Assembly (NCBI RefSeq): GCF_013044515.1
Contig: NZ_JABEPR010000007.1
Location: 62,001-126,000, forward strand
Length of the DNA: 64,000 bases
From: Sphingomonas sp. ID1715
GTDB taxonomy: Bacteria > Pseudomonadota > Alphaproteobacteria > Sphingomonadales > Sphingomonadaceae
Direction: 5' to 3'
This document shows, piece by piece, positions 50,046 to 58,747 of this stretch. The notes below the pieces were generated by a model that saw only the letters and a list, made by a program, of their open reading frames with translations, was not told the DNA's origin and searched no databases. How positions within the stretch are numbered: position 1 is the first letter of the stretch; every line of letters begins with the position of its first letter. The translations under genes were made by a program, and so were the position numbers.

Positions 50046-51846
50046 CCCCTCTCCTCCACCGCCGCCATTGCCTCTGGCTCCGCCGCCAGGCGAGCAGGAG
50101 CAAGGCGGCATCTATCTCGGCACCGAATGTTCCTGCCCGCGCGACGGGCATTGGCGGCCGGGCGCGCGCTGGGCTGAGAACTCCAAGGAGCGGCGGCTCC
50201 GCACCGAAGCAGAGATTGCCCGGCTGCCGCTCCACCAGCGTCCGGCCATGCGCGAGCTTGGGCGGCGCAGCGAAGCGGCGGACATGCCGTTCAAGGGGAT
50301 GAAGCCGGATGAGGGCGGTGCGTTCCCCGGCGAAGGCCGGGGTCCAGCTGCTCAGGCTTCCCGCACAAGGGGCTCGGCCTTCGCCGGGGAACAGGCGGGC
50401 GCCGGAGAGGGGCTGGTCGTCACCGTTGCCCGTTCCGGCTCTAAGATCACCTTGGCGGCCGTGTGCCGCAATGCGCTGGCGTTGGGGCTCACCCCCGGTA
50501 TGGCGCTGACCCAAGCGCGGGCGATGGTGCCGGGGCTGGAGGTGCGCGACGCCGATCCGTCTGGCGACCTGGCGCTGCTGAAGCGGATCGCGACCTTTGC
50601 CGCGCGGCGGCTGACGCCGCTGGTGGCCGTGTCGGGCAGCGACGGCCTGTGGCTCGACCTGACCGGCGTCGCGCATCTGCACGGCGGCGAGCGGCAGCTG
50701 TGCGTCGATCTGCTGCGCTATTGTTCGAAGCTCGGGCTCGGCGCGCGCATTGCGGTGGCCGGCAATGGCGCGGCGGCACACGCGCTGGCGCGGCACGGGG
50801 CGGAGCGGCTGCTGCTCTGCCCGGAAGGCGGTGAACAGGCGGCGCTCGCACAGCTGCCGCTCACTGCCTTGCGGCTGGAACAGGCGGTGGTCGATGCGCT
50901 GCGCCGGCTGGGGCTGGAGCGGATCGGCGACCTGGCCGCCATGCCCCGGGCGCCGCTCGCCCGTCGGTTCGGCAAGGAGACATTGCTGAAGCTCGACCGG
51001 GCGCTCGGCCGGGCGGCCGAGCCGTTCGACCCGGTCGTGCCGCGCGATGCGCCCCGGGCCGAGCTGCGCTTCGCCGAACCGATCGGCGGTGCGGAGACCA
51101 TCGCCGCTGCCATCGAGACCCTGCTCGACCAGCTGATCGAGCGCTTGCGCGAAGCGGGGCTCGGCGCCCGCACGCTGCTGCTGCTGTGCGATCGGGTCGA
51201 CCGGCAGCAGCAGCGGATCGAGGCCGGAGCGGCGCGGGCGACGCGCGACAAGGCGCATTGGCTGCGGCTGCTCGGGCGGCACATCGAAAGCATCGATCCG
51301 GGCTTCGGCATCGATGCGATGCGGCTGGTCGCGGTGCAAACCGAGCCGCTCGGCGGGGCCCCCTTGCCGAGCGACCTGGCCGCGCCGGAACCCACGCCCG
51401 ACCTGTCGCAGTTGGTCGACCTGATCGCCAGCCGGATCGGGACGCAGCATCTTTACCGGCTGAGCGCGGTCGAAAGCGACGTGCCGGAACGCAGCGTGCG
51501 CAAGGTCGCGCCGCTCGACACGCCAGAGTCCTGGCCCGCTGCCTGGCCGCGCCCGCCGCGGCTGCTGCCCCGGCCGGAGCCGATCGCCAACGTCATGGCC
51601 GAAATGCCCGACGCGCCGCCCAAGCGTTTCACCTGGCGGGGCAAGACGCATCGGCTGGTCAGGGGTGACGGGCCCGAGCGCATCACCGGCGAATGGTGGA
51701 AGCACGGCCGCGAACGCGACGCGGTGCGCGACTATTTTCGCGTCGAGGACGAGAGCGGAGCCCGTTTCTGGCTGTTCCGCAAGGGCGACGGCGTCGACCC
51801 GCGCACCGGCGATCTCAGCTGGTGGATCCAGGGCGGCTGCGGTTGA
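49960..51846 (+). CDS. imuB: ImuB, Y-family polymerase-like protein, with inserted repeat
   Basis: A 628-aa inactive Y-family polymerase-like protein. It begins 'MRRVASLYLPFLPTDRIRRM' and resumes the polymerase fold at 'VVTVARSGSKITLAAVCRNALALGLTPGMALTQARAM'. Between residues about 22 and 150 lies extra sequence: a Pro-rich run (PSPSPPPPPLPLAPP), a 'CSCPRDGHWRPGARW' segment, and residues about 121-145 encoded by a family B palindromic repeat. The C-terminal part (EWWKHGRERDAVRDYF) is the DUF6504-like tail. The start has GGAGG upstream and overlaps imuA by 86 bp. Confidence 0.92.
   Translation: MRRVASLYLPFLPTDRIRRMEENGGARPSPSPPPPPLPLAPPPGEQEQGGIYLGTECSCPRDGHWRPGARWAENSKERRLRTEAEIARLPLHQRPAMRELGRRSEAADMPFKGMKPDEGGAFPGEGRGPAAQASRTRGSAFAGEQAGAGEGLVVTVARSGSKITLAAVCRNALALGLTPGMALTQARAMVPGLEVRDADPSGDLALLKRIATFAARRLTPLVAVSGSDGLWLDLTGVAHLHGGERQLCVDLLRYCSKLGLGARIAVAGNGAAAHALARHGAERLLLCPEGGEQAALAQLPLTALRLEQAVVDALRRLGLERIGDLAAMPRAPLARRFGKETLLKLDRALGRAAEPFDPVVPRDAPRAELRFAEPIGGAETIAAAIETLLDQLIERLREAGLGARTLLLLCDRVDRQQQRIEAGAARATRDKAHWLRLLGRHIESIDPGFGIDAMRLVAVQTEPLGGAPLPSDLAAPEPTPDLSQLVDLIASRIGTQHLYRLSAVESDVPERSVRKVAPLDTPESWPAAWPRPPRLLPRPEPIANVMAEMPDAPPKRFTWRGKTHRLVRGDGPERITGEWWKHGRERDAVRDYFRVEDESGARFWLFRKGDGVDPRTGDLSWWIQGGCG
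50322..50392. repeat. Family B palindromic repeat inside imuB
   Basis: An 18-bp perfect inverted repeat: GTTCCCCGGCGAAGGCCG (50322-50339) with CGGCCTTCGCCGGGGAAC (50375-50392). The copy stays in frame and is translated. Its first 28 bp equal those of the intergenic copy at 33940. Confidence 0.92.
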
Positions 51847-51921
51847 ACGGCGGCCAGTTGCTGCAACAATATGACAGATCGGATAATCCGCGCTTGCGAC
51901 TCGTAACAATGCGCGCCAAAG

Positions 51922-51938
51922 ATTGTGCAGCGCACAAT
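51922..51938. promoter_or_regulatory. Palindromic operator-like site before glnB
   Basis: ATTGTGC-AGC-GCACAAT, a perfect 7-3-7 palindrome ending 14 bases before the GTG start of glnB. No clear sigma-54 site (TGGCAC-N5-TTGC) was found near it. It may bind an NtrC-type or other regulator. Confidence 0.6.
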
Positions 51939-51940
51939 GA

Positions 51941-52291
<351 letters not shown>

Positions 52292-52310
52292 TCGCGCCCG
52301 CCCAGTTCTT

Positions 52311-52388
52311 CGTCATTCCCGCGCAGGCGGGAACCCAAAGCTTTTCGTCTTGCCAGCGCCGCTGGGCCCCGCTTTCGCGGGACTGACG
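52311..52388. repeat. Dispersed palindromic repeat, family A, between glnB and glnA
   Basis: CGTCATTCCCGCGCAGGCGGG and CCCGCTTTCGCGGGACTGACG as arms. It sits in the 136-bp spacer of the glnB-glnA operon and could fold in the transcript, giving different amounts of the two products. Confidence 0.85.
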
Positions 52389-52427
52389 AGAGAGTGATCT
52401 AGCCTTCTACTCCGGGGAGACCTTACG

Positions 52428-53840
52428 ATGGCCGCCACTGCTTCCGACGTGCTTAAGCGTATCAAGGACGAAGAGATCGAATGGGTCGATCTCCGCTTCA
52501 CCGATCCCAAGGGCAAGTGGCAGCATCTGTCGATGGTCGCTTCGACGATCGACGAGGACCAGCTGACCGACGGTCTGATGTTCGACGGCTCGTCGATCGC
52601 CGGCTGGAAGGCGATCAACGAAAGCGACATGATCCTGAAGCCGGACCTGGACGCGGCCTATGTCGATCCGTTCAGCGCCACGCCGATGCTGATCCTGTTC
52701 TGCGACATCGTCGAGCCTTCGACCGGCGAGCTCTACAGCCGCGACCCGCGCTCGACCGCGAAGCGCGCCGAGGCGTATCTCAAGAACACCGGCCTCGGCG
52801 ACACCGTCTATGTGGGCCCCGAAGCCGAATTCTTCATGTTCGACGATGTGCGGTTCGAGAACAGCTATTCGACCAGCTATTACAAGCTCGACGACATCGA
52901 GTTGCCGGGGAATTCCGGTCGTGAGTATGAAGGCGGCAACCTCGCCCATCGGCCCCGCGCCAAGGGTGGTTATTTCCCGGTGGCGCCGGTCGATTCCGCT
53001 GTCGATATCCGCGGCGAGATGGTGTCGACCATGCTCGAAATGGGCCTGCCCTGCGACAAGCACCACCATGAAGTCGCCGCCGCCCAGCACGAGCTTGGCC
53101 TCACCTTCGGCACGCTGGTCGAGACCGCGGACCGCATGCAGATCTACAAGTACGTCGTGCACCAGGTCGCCCACGCCTATGGCAAGACCGCGACCTTCAT
53201 GCCGAAGCCGATCAAGGAAGATAATGGCTCGGGCATGCACACCCATATGTCGATCTGGCAGAGCGGCAAGCCGCTCTTCGCCGGCAACGGCTATGCGGGC
53301 CTCAGCGAGATGTGCCTCTATTTCATCGGCGGCGTGATCAAGCACGCCAAGGCCCTGAACGCCTTCACCAATCCGACCACCAACAGCTACAAGCGGCTGG
53401 TGCCGGGCTATGAAGCGCCGGTGCTGCTGGCTTACTCGAGCCGCAATCGCTCCGCCTCGTGCCGCATTCCCTATGGCGCGGGCTCGAAAGCCAAGCGCGT
53501 CGAGTTCCGCTTCCCCGACGCGCTCGCCAATCCGTATCTCGCCTACGCGGCGCTGCTGATGGCGGGCTTGGACGGCATCCAGAACCGCATCCATCCCGGC
53601 GATCCGATGGACAAGAATCTCTACGATCTGCCGCCGGCGGAACTCGCCGATGTGCCGACCGTCTGCGGTTCGCTGCGGGAAGCGCTCGACAGCCTGGAAG
53701 CCGATATGGACTTCCTGCTGAAGGGCGACGTGTTCGGCCGCGAGCAGATCGAAGCCTATATCGAACTGAAGCGCGAGGAAGTCGCCCGCTGGGAAATGAC
53801 GCCGAGCCCGGTCGAGTTCGACATGTACTACAGCAGCTGA
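52428..53840 (+). CDS. glnA: Glutamine synthetase type I
   Basis: A 470-aa dodecameric enzyme that joins glutamate and ammonia with ATP. '[15 protein letters not shown]' and '[15 protein letters not shown]' hold metal and glutamate ligands; '[11 protein letters not shown]' is the ATP/Glu loop; the adenylylation Tyr is in '[12 protein letters not shown]' (near residue 400). The GGGGAG site precedes the ATG. It forms the glnB-glnA operon seen in Alphaproteobacteria. Confidence 0.97.
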   Translation: MAATASDVLKRIKDEEIEWVDLRFTDPKGKWQHLSMVASTIDEDQLTDGLMFDGSSIAGWKAINESDMILKPDLDAAYVDPFSATPMLILFCDIVEPSTGELYSRDPRSTAKRAEAYLKNTGLGDTVYVGPEAEFFMFDDVRFENSYSTSYYKLDDIELPGNSGREYEGGNLAHRPRAKGGYFPVAPVDSAVDIRGEMVSTMLEMGLPCDKHHHEVAAAQHELGLTFGTLVETADRMQIYKYVVHQVAHAYGKTATFMPKPIKEDNGSGMHTHMSIWQSGKPLFAGNGYAGLSEMCLYFIGGVIKHAKALNAFTNPTTNSYKRLVPGYEAPVLLAYSSRNRSASCRIPYGAGSKAKRVEFRFPDALANPYLAYAALLMAGLDGIQNRIHPGDPMDKNLYDLPPAELADVPTVCGSLREALDSLEADMDFLLKGDVFGREQIEAYIELKREEVARWEMTPSPVEFDMYYSS

Positions 53841-54030
53841 GGCTGGCGTGCCGCCAGCCGCTGCGGGCAAGCGAAGCGCTCGCCCGCACAGCTGCTGTCG
53901 GCCGGCCTCGCCAGCGCGAGGACCGACGGCGCGGCTTTGCCGCGTCGGTTCTCTTTGAGGCCCTGTGCGCACGCGCACAGCACTTGCTCCCGAATCAGCC
54001 TAATCAGCGCTCCACACCAGAAGGAGACGC
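53841..54030 (+). ncRNA. Hairpin-rich leader after glnA, upstream of a 58-aa peptide
   Basis: Four consecutive stems: GGCTGGCG/CGCCAGCC (53841-53859), TGCGGGC+AGCG/CGCT+GCCCGCA (53862-53888), CCGAC+GCGGC/GCCGC+GTCGG (53923-53948) and CTGTGCGC/GCGCACAG (53963-53980). No coding frame is convincing here. It may be the glnA 3' end, a leader of the peptide gene or an RNA of its own. Confidence 0.5.
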
Positions 54031-54207
54031 ATGATGACCATTCGGAAGAACCTGCTCGCACTTTCAGCCGCCGCTGCACTGGCCCTGCCGGGCGCCGCCC
54101 ATGCGCAAAGTTCGTTCCAAGATTATGCCATCGCAAACCCCATTGCGGCTCTGATGGGCTTGCTCCTGCCCGCTGTGCAGAAAGTACGCGAGGCGGCGAA
54201 CCGCTAG
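54031..54207 (+). CDS. 58-aa exported peptide
   Basis: A small gene with AAGGAG six to seven bases before two successive ATGs (54031 and 54034). It encodes a clear signal peptide (RKNLLALSAAAALALPGAAHAQ) and a mature part of about 33 aa with 'SSFQDYAIANPIAALMGLLLPAVQKVREAANR', a hydrophobic helix with a basic end. It is convergent with the alpha/beta hydrolase gene and overlaps its stop. The long structured leader before it suggests control at RNA level. No family is recognised. Confidence 0.72.
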   Translation: MMTIRKNLLALSAAAALALPGAAHAQSSFQDYAIANPIAALMGLLLPAVQKVREAANR

Positions 54208-54965
54208 CGCCGATCCCACCTGAACTCGGTCAGTTTCACGCGCGCCGTGCGTTGCAGCCCGGCTGGGTTGTCGATGAAGCGGGTCAGGGTCCGCACGATC
54301 GTGTCCAGCGGCGCTTGCGCGAGCGGGTGCGCGGTGCCGGGGAAGAGTGCGGGGATGGCGCCCGGCACCAGGCCGGCAAGTTCCCGCACCTCGGCCGCCG
54401 GCACCAGCGGGTCTTCCAGCGCGCCGAGTGCCAGCACCGGCTTGGTGATCCCGGCAAGCTCTTCGCGGGTCAGCGGGGGCCGTTCGGCGAACTCGGCGAA
54501 CATGTCGCGAACCTTGACGATCAGCGCCTGCCAGTCCTGCGGTGCGTGCATGCGCTCCAGGGCAGCCGCTCGTTCGGGGTTCGAGCGGAGTAGCCGCTCG
54601 GCGCTGGTGAGGTGCGTCGCATGGGCGATCGCGCGCGCGTCGTAGATGAACTTGGCGGTGAGGGTGGCGACGCTCAGCACGCGCTCCGGGTGGCGGGCGG
54701 CGAGCCACAGAGCCAGCAGGCCGCCGACGCTGAAGCCGAAGAAATGCGCCGCGGCGATGCCGCGGGCGTCCAGCTGCGCAATCAGGTCGGCGCCGATTGC
54801 CTCGACGGTAAATCGCTCCGGAATTGGCCGGCCACCATGGCCGAGCCAGTCCAGCGCAATCACCGGCCGCTCGGTGCCGAGGCGATCGAGCAGCGGCTGC
54901 ATGTCCCGCGCCGAACCGTTGGCGCCGTGCAGGACGACAAGCGGAGCCGGTGCGGCCCCGGTCAC
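54204..54965 (-). CDS. Alpha/beta hydrolase
   Basis: A 253-aa hydrolase. 'LVVLHGANGSARDMQPLLD' (near 9) is the HG oxyanion motif, 'AAHFFGFSVGGLLALWLA' (near 73) the nucleophile Ser, and 'PGTAHPLAQAP' (near 208) the His. The Asp is probably in 'GALEDPLVP'. Its start overlaps the dnaN stop by 4 bp, so it shares the dnaN transcript. Substrate unknown. Confidence 0.85.
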   Translation of the reverse strand: MTGAAPAPLVVLHGANGSARDMQPLLDRLGTERPVIALDWLGHGGRPIPERFTVEAIGADLIAQLDARGIAAAHFFGFSVGGLLALWLAARHPERVLSVATLTAKFIYDARAIAHATHLTSAERLLRSNPERAAALERMHAPQDWQALIVKVRDMFAEFAERPPLTREELAGITKPVLALGALEDPLVPAAEVRELAGLVPGAIPALFPGTAHPLAQAPLDTIVRTLTRFIDNPAGLQRTARVKLTEFRWDRR

Positions 54966-56074
54966 ACCCGCATCGGCATCAGCACGTAGAGCGCGGGCGC
55001 GCTGTCGTTCTCGCGGATCAGGGTTGGCGCGGCGGCATCGGCCAGGTGCACCTCGACCAGGTCGCCGTCAATCTGGTGGAGAATGTCCATCAGATAGCGG
55101 GCGTTGAAGCCGATCTCGAACGGCTGGGCGGCATAGTCGCCCGGCACTTCTTCCGAGGCGGTGCCGTTCTCGGGGCTGGTGACGGACAGCGTGATCTTGT
55201 CCCGATCCAGCGCCATCTTGACCGCTCGGGTCTTCTCGCTGGCGATCGTCGCGACGCGGTCCACGCCTTCCATGAAGCTCTTCGGGTCGAGCTTCAGCAG
55301 CCGGTCGTTGGCGGTCGGGATGACGCGCGAATAATCCGGGAAGGTGCCGTCGATCAGCTTGGACGTCAGGATTGCGCTGCCGAGATCGAACCGGACCTTG
55401 GTGTTCGACAGCGACACGGCGACGGTGCCGTCCACTTCCTCGAGCAGCTTGCGCAGCTCGCCGACGCATTTGCGCGGCACGATCACGTCCGGCATGCCCT
55501 CGGCGCCTTCCGGCCGCGGCACGGTGACGCGGGCCAGGCGATGCCCGTCGGTCGCGGCCGCCTTCAGCACCGGCTGAGCCTCATCCGAGACGTGAAAGAA
55601 GATGCCGTTCAGATAATATCGCGTTTCCTCGGTCGAGATGGCGAAGCGCGTCTTGTCGATGATCTGGCGAAGCGTCGCCGCCGGCAGCTCGAACCGGGTC
55701 GGCAGCTCGCCCTCGGCGATCACGGGGAAATCATCGCGGGGCAGCGTCTGCAGGTTGAAGCGGGCGCGGCCGGCGTTGATTGCCATCTTGCCCTCGGCGG
55801 CCGAGAGCTGGACCTGGCTTCCTTCCGGCAGCTTGCGGACGATGTCGAACAGGGTGTGGGCGGACACGGTGGTGGCGCCGGGCTGGTCGACCGCGGCCTC
55901 GACGCTCTCGACGATCTGCAGGTCGAGATCGGTCGCCATCAGCCGGATGCCGCCATCCGCCGATGCTTCCAGCAGCACGTTCGACAGGATCGGGATGGTG
56001 TTGCGCCGTTCGACCACCGATTGCACGTGCGCCAGGCTTCGCAGCAGCGTGGCCCGTTCGATCGTCGCCTTCAT
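54962..56074 (-). CDS. dnaN: DNA polymerase III beta subunit (sliding clamp)
   Basis: A 371-aa clamp, with the three repeated domains expected for about 370 aa. It opens 'MKATIERATLLRSLAHVQSVVERRNTIPILSNVLLEA' and has 'ATDGHRLARV' (near 178) and the C-terminal 'LYVLMPMRV' (the conserved MPMR end). The start is the ATG at 56074; the frame upstream is not coding. It is coupled to an alpha/beta hydrolase rather than to recF. Confidence 0.97.
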   Translation of the reverse strand: MKATIERATLLRSLAHVQSVVERRNTIPILSNVLLEASADGGIRLMATDLDLQIVESVEAAVDQPGATTVSAHTLFDIVRKLPEGSQVQLSAAEGKMAINAGRARFNLQTLPRDDFPVIAEGELPTRFELPAATLRQIIDKTRFAISTEETRYYLNGIFFHVSDEAQPVLKAAATDGHRLARVTVPRPEGAEGMPDVIVPRKCVGELRKLLEEVDGTVAVSLSNTKVRFDLGSAILTSKLIDGTFPDYSRVIPTANDRLLKLDPKSFMEGVDRVATIASEKTRAVKMALDRDKITLSVTSPENGTASEEVPGDYAAQPFEIGFNARYLMDILHQIDGDLVEVHLADAAAPTLIRENDSAPALYVLMPMRV

Positions 56075-56152
56075 GGGTCCCCCCGGGCGCACACGCCCTG
56101 ATAATGCATGTTGATGGAGCGAAGAGCGCCCCGGTTCACCGGATTTACTGAA

Positions 56153-56186
56153 CAAAAAAAGGGGTCGGAGCAAGCGCTCCGACCCC
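56153..56186 (-). terminator. Rho-independent terminator of the outer-membrane barrel gene
   Basis: GGGGTCGGAGC (56161-56171) and GCTCCGACCCC (56176-56186), loop AAGC. Read on the minus strand it is followed by TTTTTTTG (56153-56160 complement), a classic U-tract. Confidence 0.93.
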
Positions 56187-56208
56187 GGTTTTCCACAAGC
56201 GTCGCCGC

Positions 56209-56787
56209 TTAGAAGCGGAAGCCCAGCCCGCCCAGCACCTGGTGGCGCGAAATGCCGGCTTCGTAGTTGGAGTAGCGATACTCCGCCTTGGCATAGAGGT
56301 TGGTGCCGAGCTTCTGCTCGACGCCCGCGCCGACGCGAATGCCGTCGAGATCGTCGGACGTGCGGAAGTTGTTCGCCGGCGTGGTCGGGTCGGTGTAGTT
56401 CACGCCAACCTTGGCATTGGTGTAGCCCGCCTTGGCGTAGAGCAGGGTGCTCGGCGCCACCGCGAAGCCAAGCCGGCCGCCGACATACAGGTCGCGCTTG
56501 CCGTTGGCGCAGATGCGGTCGTTGGCAGTCAGGAAAGCGGTTTCGCAGCCCTTGGTGTCGGAATCGAGATACTCGCCCTCGATGCCGGCGACCGCGCTGC
56601 CGAGCTGGAAGTCGTAACCGGCCGCGCCGCCATAGGCCACGCCGTCGCGACCGCCGCCATTGCCCTTGAGCTTGTCATAGCCGACCAGGCCTTCGACGCG
56701 GAAGCCGGTGAAGGGGGCCGCCTCCTGCGCCAGGGCCGGCCCGGCGAGCGTGGTCGCGGCGAGGGCTGCGAACAGGAACTTCTTCAT
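56209..56787 (-). CDS. Small outer-membrane beta-barrel protein
   Basis: A 192-aa protein with a signal peptide (MKKFLFAALAATTLAGPALAQ). The mature part alternates aromatic and small residues ('FRVEGLVGYDKL', 'AYGGAAGYDFQLGSAVAGIEGEYLD', 'LYAKAEYRYSNYE') and ends in 'GGLGFRF', the C-terminal Phe for BAM. It resembles the OmpA-like/Omp25 opacity barrels. Two cysteines in 'GCETAFLTANDRICANG' could pair. A strong terminator follows and the gene has its own promoter region. Confidence 0.88.
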   Translation of the reverse strand: MKKFLFAALAATTLAGPALAQEAAPFTGFRVEGLVGYDKLKGNGGGRDGVAYGGAAGYDFQLGSAVAGIEGEYLDSDTKGCETAFLTANDRICANGKRDLYVGGRLGFAVAPSTLLYAKAGYTNAKVGVNYTDPTTPANNFRTSDDLDGIRVGAGVEQKLGTNLYAKAEYRYSNYEAGISRHQVLGGLGFRF

Positions 56788-57017
56788 TTTGTACACTCCA
56801 GTTACTCTTGGTCTGGTTCCATCCGCCGCGGTGTGAAGGGGATGCGGCGGACGGCTTCCAGTGGGGCCCGAACGCTGAACCTGCGGCAACGCAACATGAA
56901 CGCAGCACAACAAGACAGGCTGTTGCAGTTCAGCCACAGTCGGTTGCCTCGACGCGGTCTCGTCTGTAGAAGCGGACCCAAGTACCGGCGGTATCGGCCG
57001 ACCGGAGAAGAAACAGA

Positions 57018-58070
57018 GTGACGGCAGCCATGGCGGATCTCGCGCCCCTGCCGATGCAGCCCGACAGTCGGGCGCGCACGGCACCCTATGCTCCGGCGAG
57101 CCAAGCGCCGCGCCGCACCTATGGCGCGCTCGATCTCGGCACCAACAATTGCCGGCTGCTGATCGCCCGGCCCGCGCCGCAGGGCTTTATCATTGTCGAC
57201 GCCTTTTCCCGCATCGTGCGGCTCGGTGAGGGGCTGGCGACCACGGGCAGGCTGAGCGACGCGGCGATGGACAGGGCGGTCTCGGCGCTCCGCATCTGCG
57301 GCGACAAATTGCGGCGCCGTCATGTCCATATCTGCCGCTCGGTCGCCACCGAAGCCTGCCGCCGCGCCTCGAACGGTGCCGCGTTCGTCGAGCGGGTGCG
57401 GCGCGAAACGGGCATCGCCATCGACATCATCCCCGCTGAGGAAGAGGCCCGCCTCGCCGTCATGGGCTGCCATGTGCTGCTCGAGGAAGGCGACGGTCCG
57501 GCCCTGATCTTCGACATTGGCGGCGGTTCGACCGAGCTGGTGCTGGTCGACACGAGCGGGCCGCTGCCCAAGACGCTCGACTGGTACAGCGCGCCCTGGG
57601 GCGTGGTGTCGCTGACCGAAATCGAACCCGGCGACGCGAGCACCTCCGAGGGGCGGCTGGACATCTACACCCGCATGCGCGGCCGGGTGAACGACAGCTT
57701 CAGCGCGTTCGCCGCCCGCCTGCCGCGCGCGGCGCGCGAGCATATGCGGCTGCTCGGCACCAGCGGGACGGTGACGACGCTCGCCAGCGTCCATCTCGGC
57801 CTGCCGAGCTATGACCGGAGCGCGGTCGATGGCCTGATCGTGCCGGCGGACTCGATGCGCGGCGTCAGCCAGATGCTGTCGCGGATGAGCCATGCGGAGC
57901 GAGTCGAATTGCCGTGCATCGGCCATGAACGCGCCGATCTCGTTGTCGCGGGTTGTGCGATCCTGGAATCGATCCTCGACATCTTCCCCGCCGAGCGGCT
58001 CGGCGTCGCCGATCGTGGTATCCGCGAAGGAATATTGCGCACGTTGATGGCGCGGGACGGCTTTGCATGA
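57018..58070 (+). CDS. Exopolyphosphatase / pppGpp phosphatase family
   Basis: A 350-aa ASKHA-fold enzyme. 'YGALDLGTNNCRLLIA' (near 35) is the phosphate-1 motif and 'ALIFDIGGGSTELVLVD' (near 165) the phosphate-2 motif, with 'LLGTSGTVTTLASVHLGL' (near 243) the adenosine-type motif. It cleaves polyphosphate or pppGpp. The start is a GTG with GGAG upstream; the ATG at 57030 is an alternative. It overlaps rlmE by 4 bp. Confidence 0.92.
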   Translation: MTAAMADLAPLPMQPDSRARTAPYAPASQAPRRTYGALDLGTNNCRLLIARPAPQGFIIVDAFSRIVRLGEGLATTGRLSDAAMDRAVSALRICGDKLRRRHVHICRSVATEACRRASNGAAFVERVRRETGIAIDIIPAEEEARLAVMGCHVLLEEGDGPALIFDIGGGSTELVLVDTSGPLPKTLDWYSAPWGVVSLTEIEPGDASTSEGRLDIYTRMRGRVNDSFSAFAARLPRAAREHMRLLGTSGTVTTLASVHLGLPSYDRSAVDGLIVPADSMRGVSQMLSRMSHAERVELPCIGHERADLVVAGCAILESILDIFPAERLGVADRGIREGILRTLMARDGFA

Positions 58071-58735
58071 GGGGCGGGGGCGTCGGCCGCCAGCGGGTCA
58101 AGACCGCGCGCAACCGCACGGCCGCGTCCACGCGCTGGCTCGAGCGGCAGCTGAACGACCCTTATGTTAAGAAGGCGAAGGCCGAGGGCTATCGCTCGCG
58201 TGCTGCCTACAAGCTGATCGAGCTGGACGAGCGGTTCGGCCTGCTGAAGGGCGCGAAGCGGATCGTCGATCTGGGCGTCGCGCCGGGCGGTTGGGCGCAG
58301 GTCGCCAAGCGCCGCCACAAGGATGCGGTGGTGGTCGGCATCGACCTGCTGCCGACCGACCCGATCGAAGGCGTCACCCTGTTCCAGATGGACTTTACCG
58401 ACGACGCCGCGCCCGAGCTGTTGCGCGAGGCGCTCGGCGGAGCGGCCGATCTGGTCATGTCGGACATGGCGGCGAACACCGTCGGCCACGCGCAGACGGA
58501 CCATCTGCGCACCATGGCGCTGGTCGAAAGCGGGGCATGGTTCGCGATCGAGACGCTCAGGCCCGGCGGCAGCTTCGTCGCCAAGGTGCTCGCTGGGGGC
58601 GCCGACAATGAGCTGGTCGCCCTGCTGAAGAAGCACTTCACCACCGTCAAACACGCCAAGCCGCCGGCCTCGCGCAAGGAGTCGAGCGAATGGTATGTGA
58701 TCGCGCAGGGCTTCAAGGGTGAACGCCCCGCCTGA
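58067..58735 (+). CDS. rlmE: 23S rRNA 2'-O-methyltransferase (RlmE/FtsJ)
   Basis: A 222-aa SAM methyltransferase that modifies U2552 of 23S rRNA. 'YRSRAAYKLIELDERFGLLK' holds the first catalytic Lys, 'IVDLGVAPGGWAQVA' binds SAM, and 'VMSDMA', 'GSFVAKVL' and 'SSEWYVIA' supply the Asp, Lys and Glu of the K-D-K-E set. Its start overlaps the ppx/gppA stop (ATGA). This ppx-rlmE pairing is usual in Alphaproteobacteria. Confidence 0.96.
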   Translation: MRGGGVGRQRVKTARNRTAASTRWLERQLNDPYVKKAKAEGYRSRAAYKLIELDERFGLLKGAKRIVDLGVAPGGWAQVAKRRHKDAVVVGIDLLPTDPIEGVTLFQMDFTDDAAPELLREALGGAADLVMSDMAANTVGHAQTDHLRTMALVESGAWFAIETLRPGGSFVAKVLAGGADNELVALLKKHFTTVKHAKPPASRKESSEWYVIAQGFKGERPA

Positions 58736-58747
58736 GGGGCGCTACGC

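Noticed and set aside
52407-53978. 523-codon frame on the minus strand opposite glnA
   Set aside because: An antisense shadow of a highly conserved gene.
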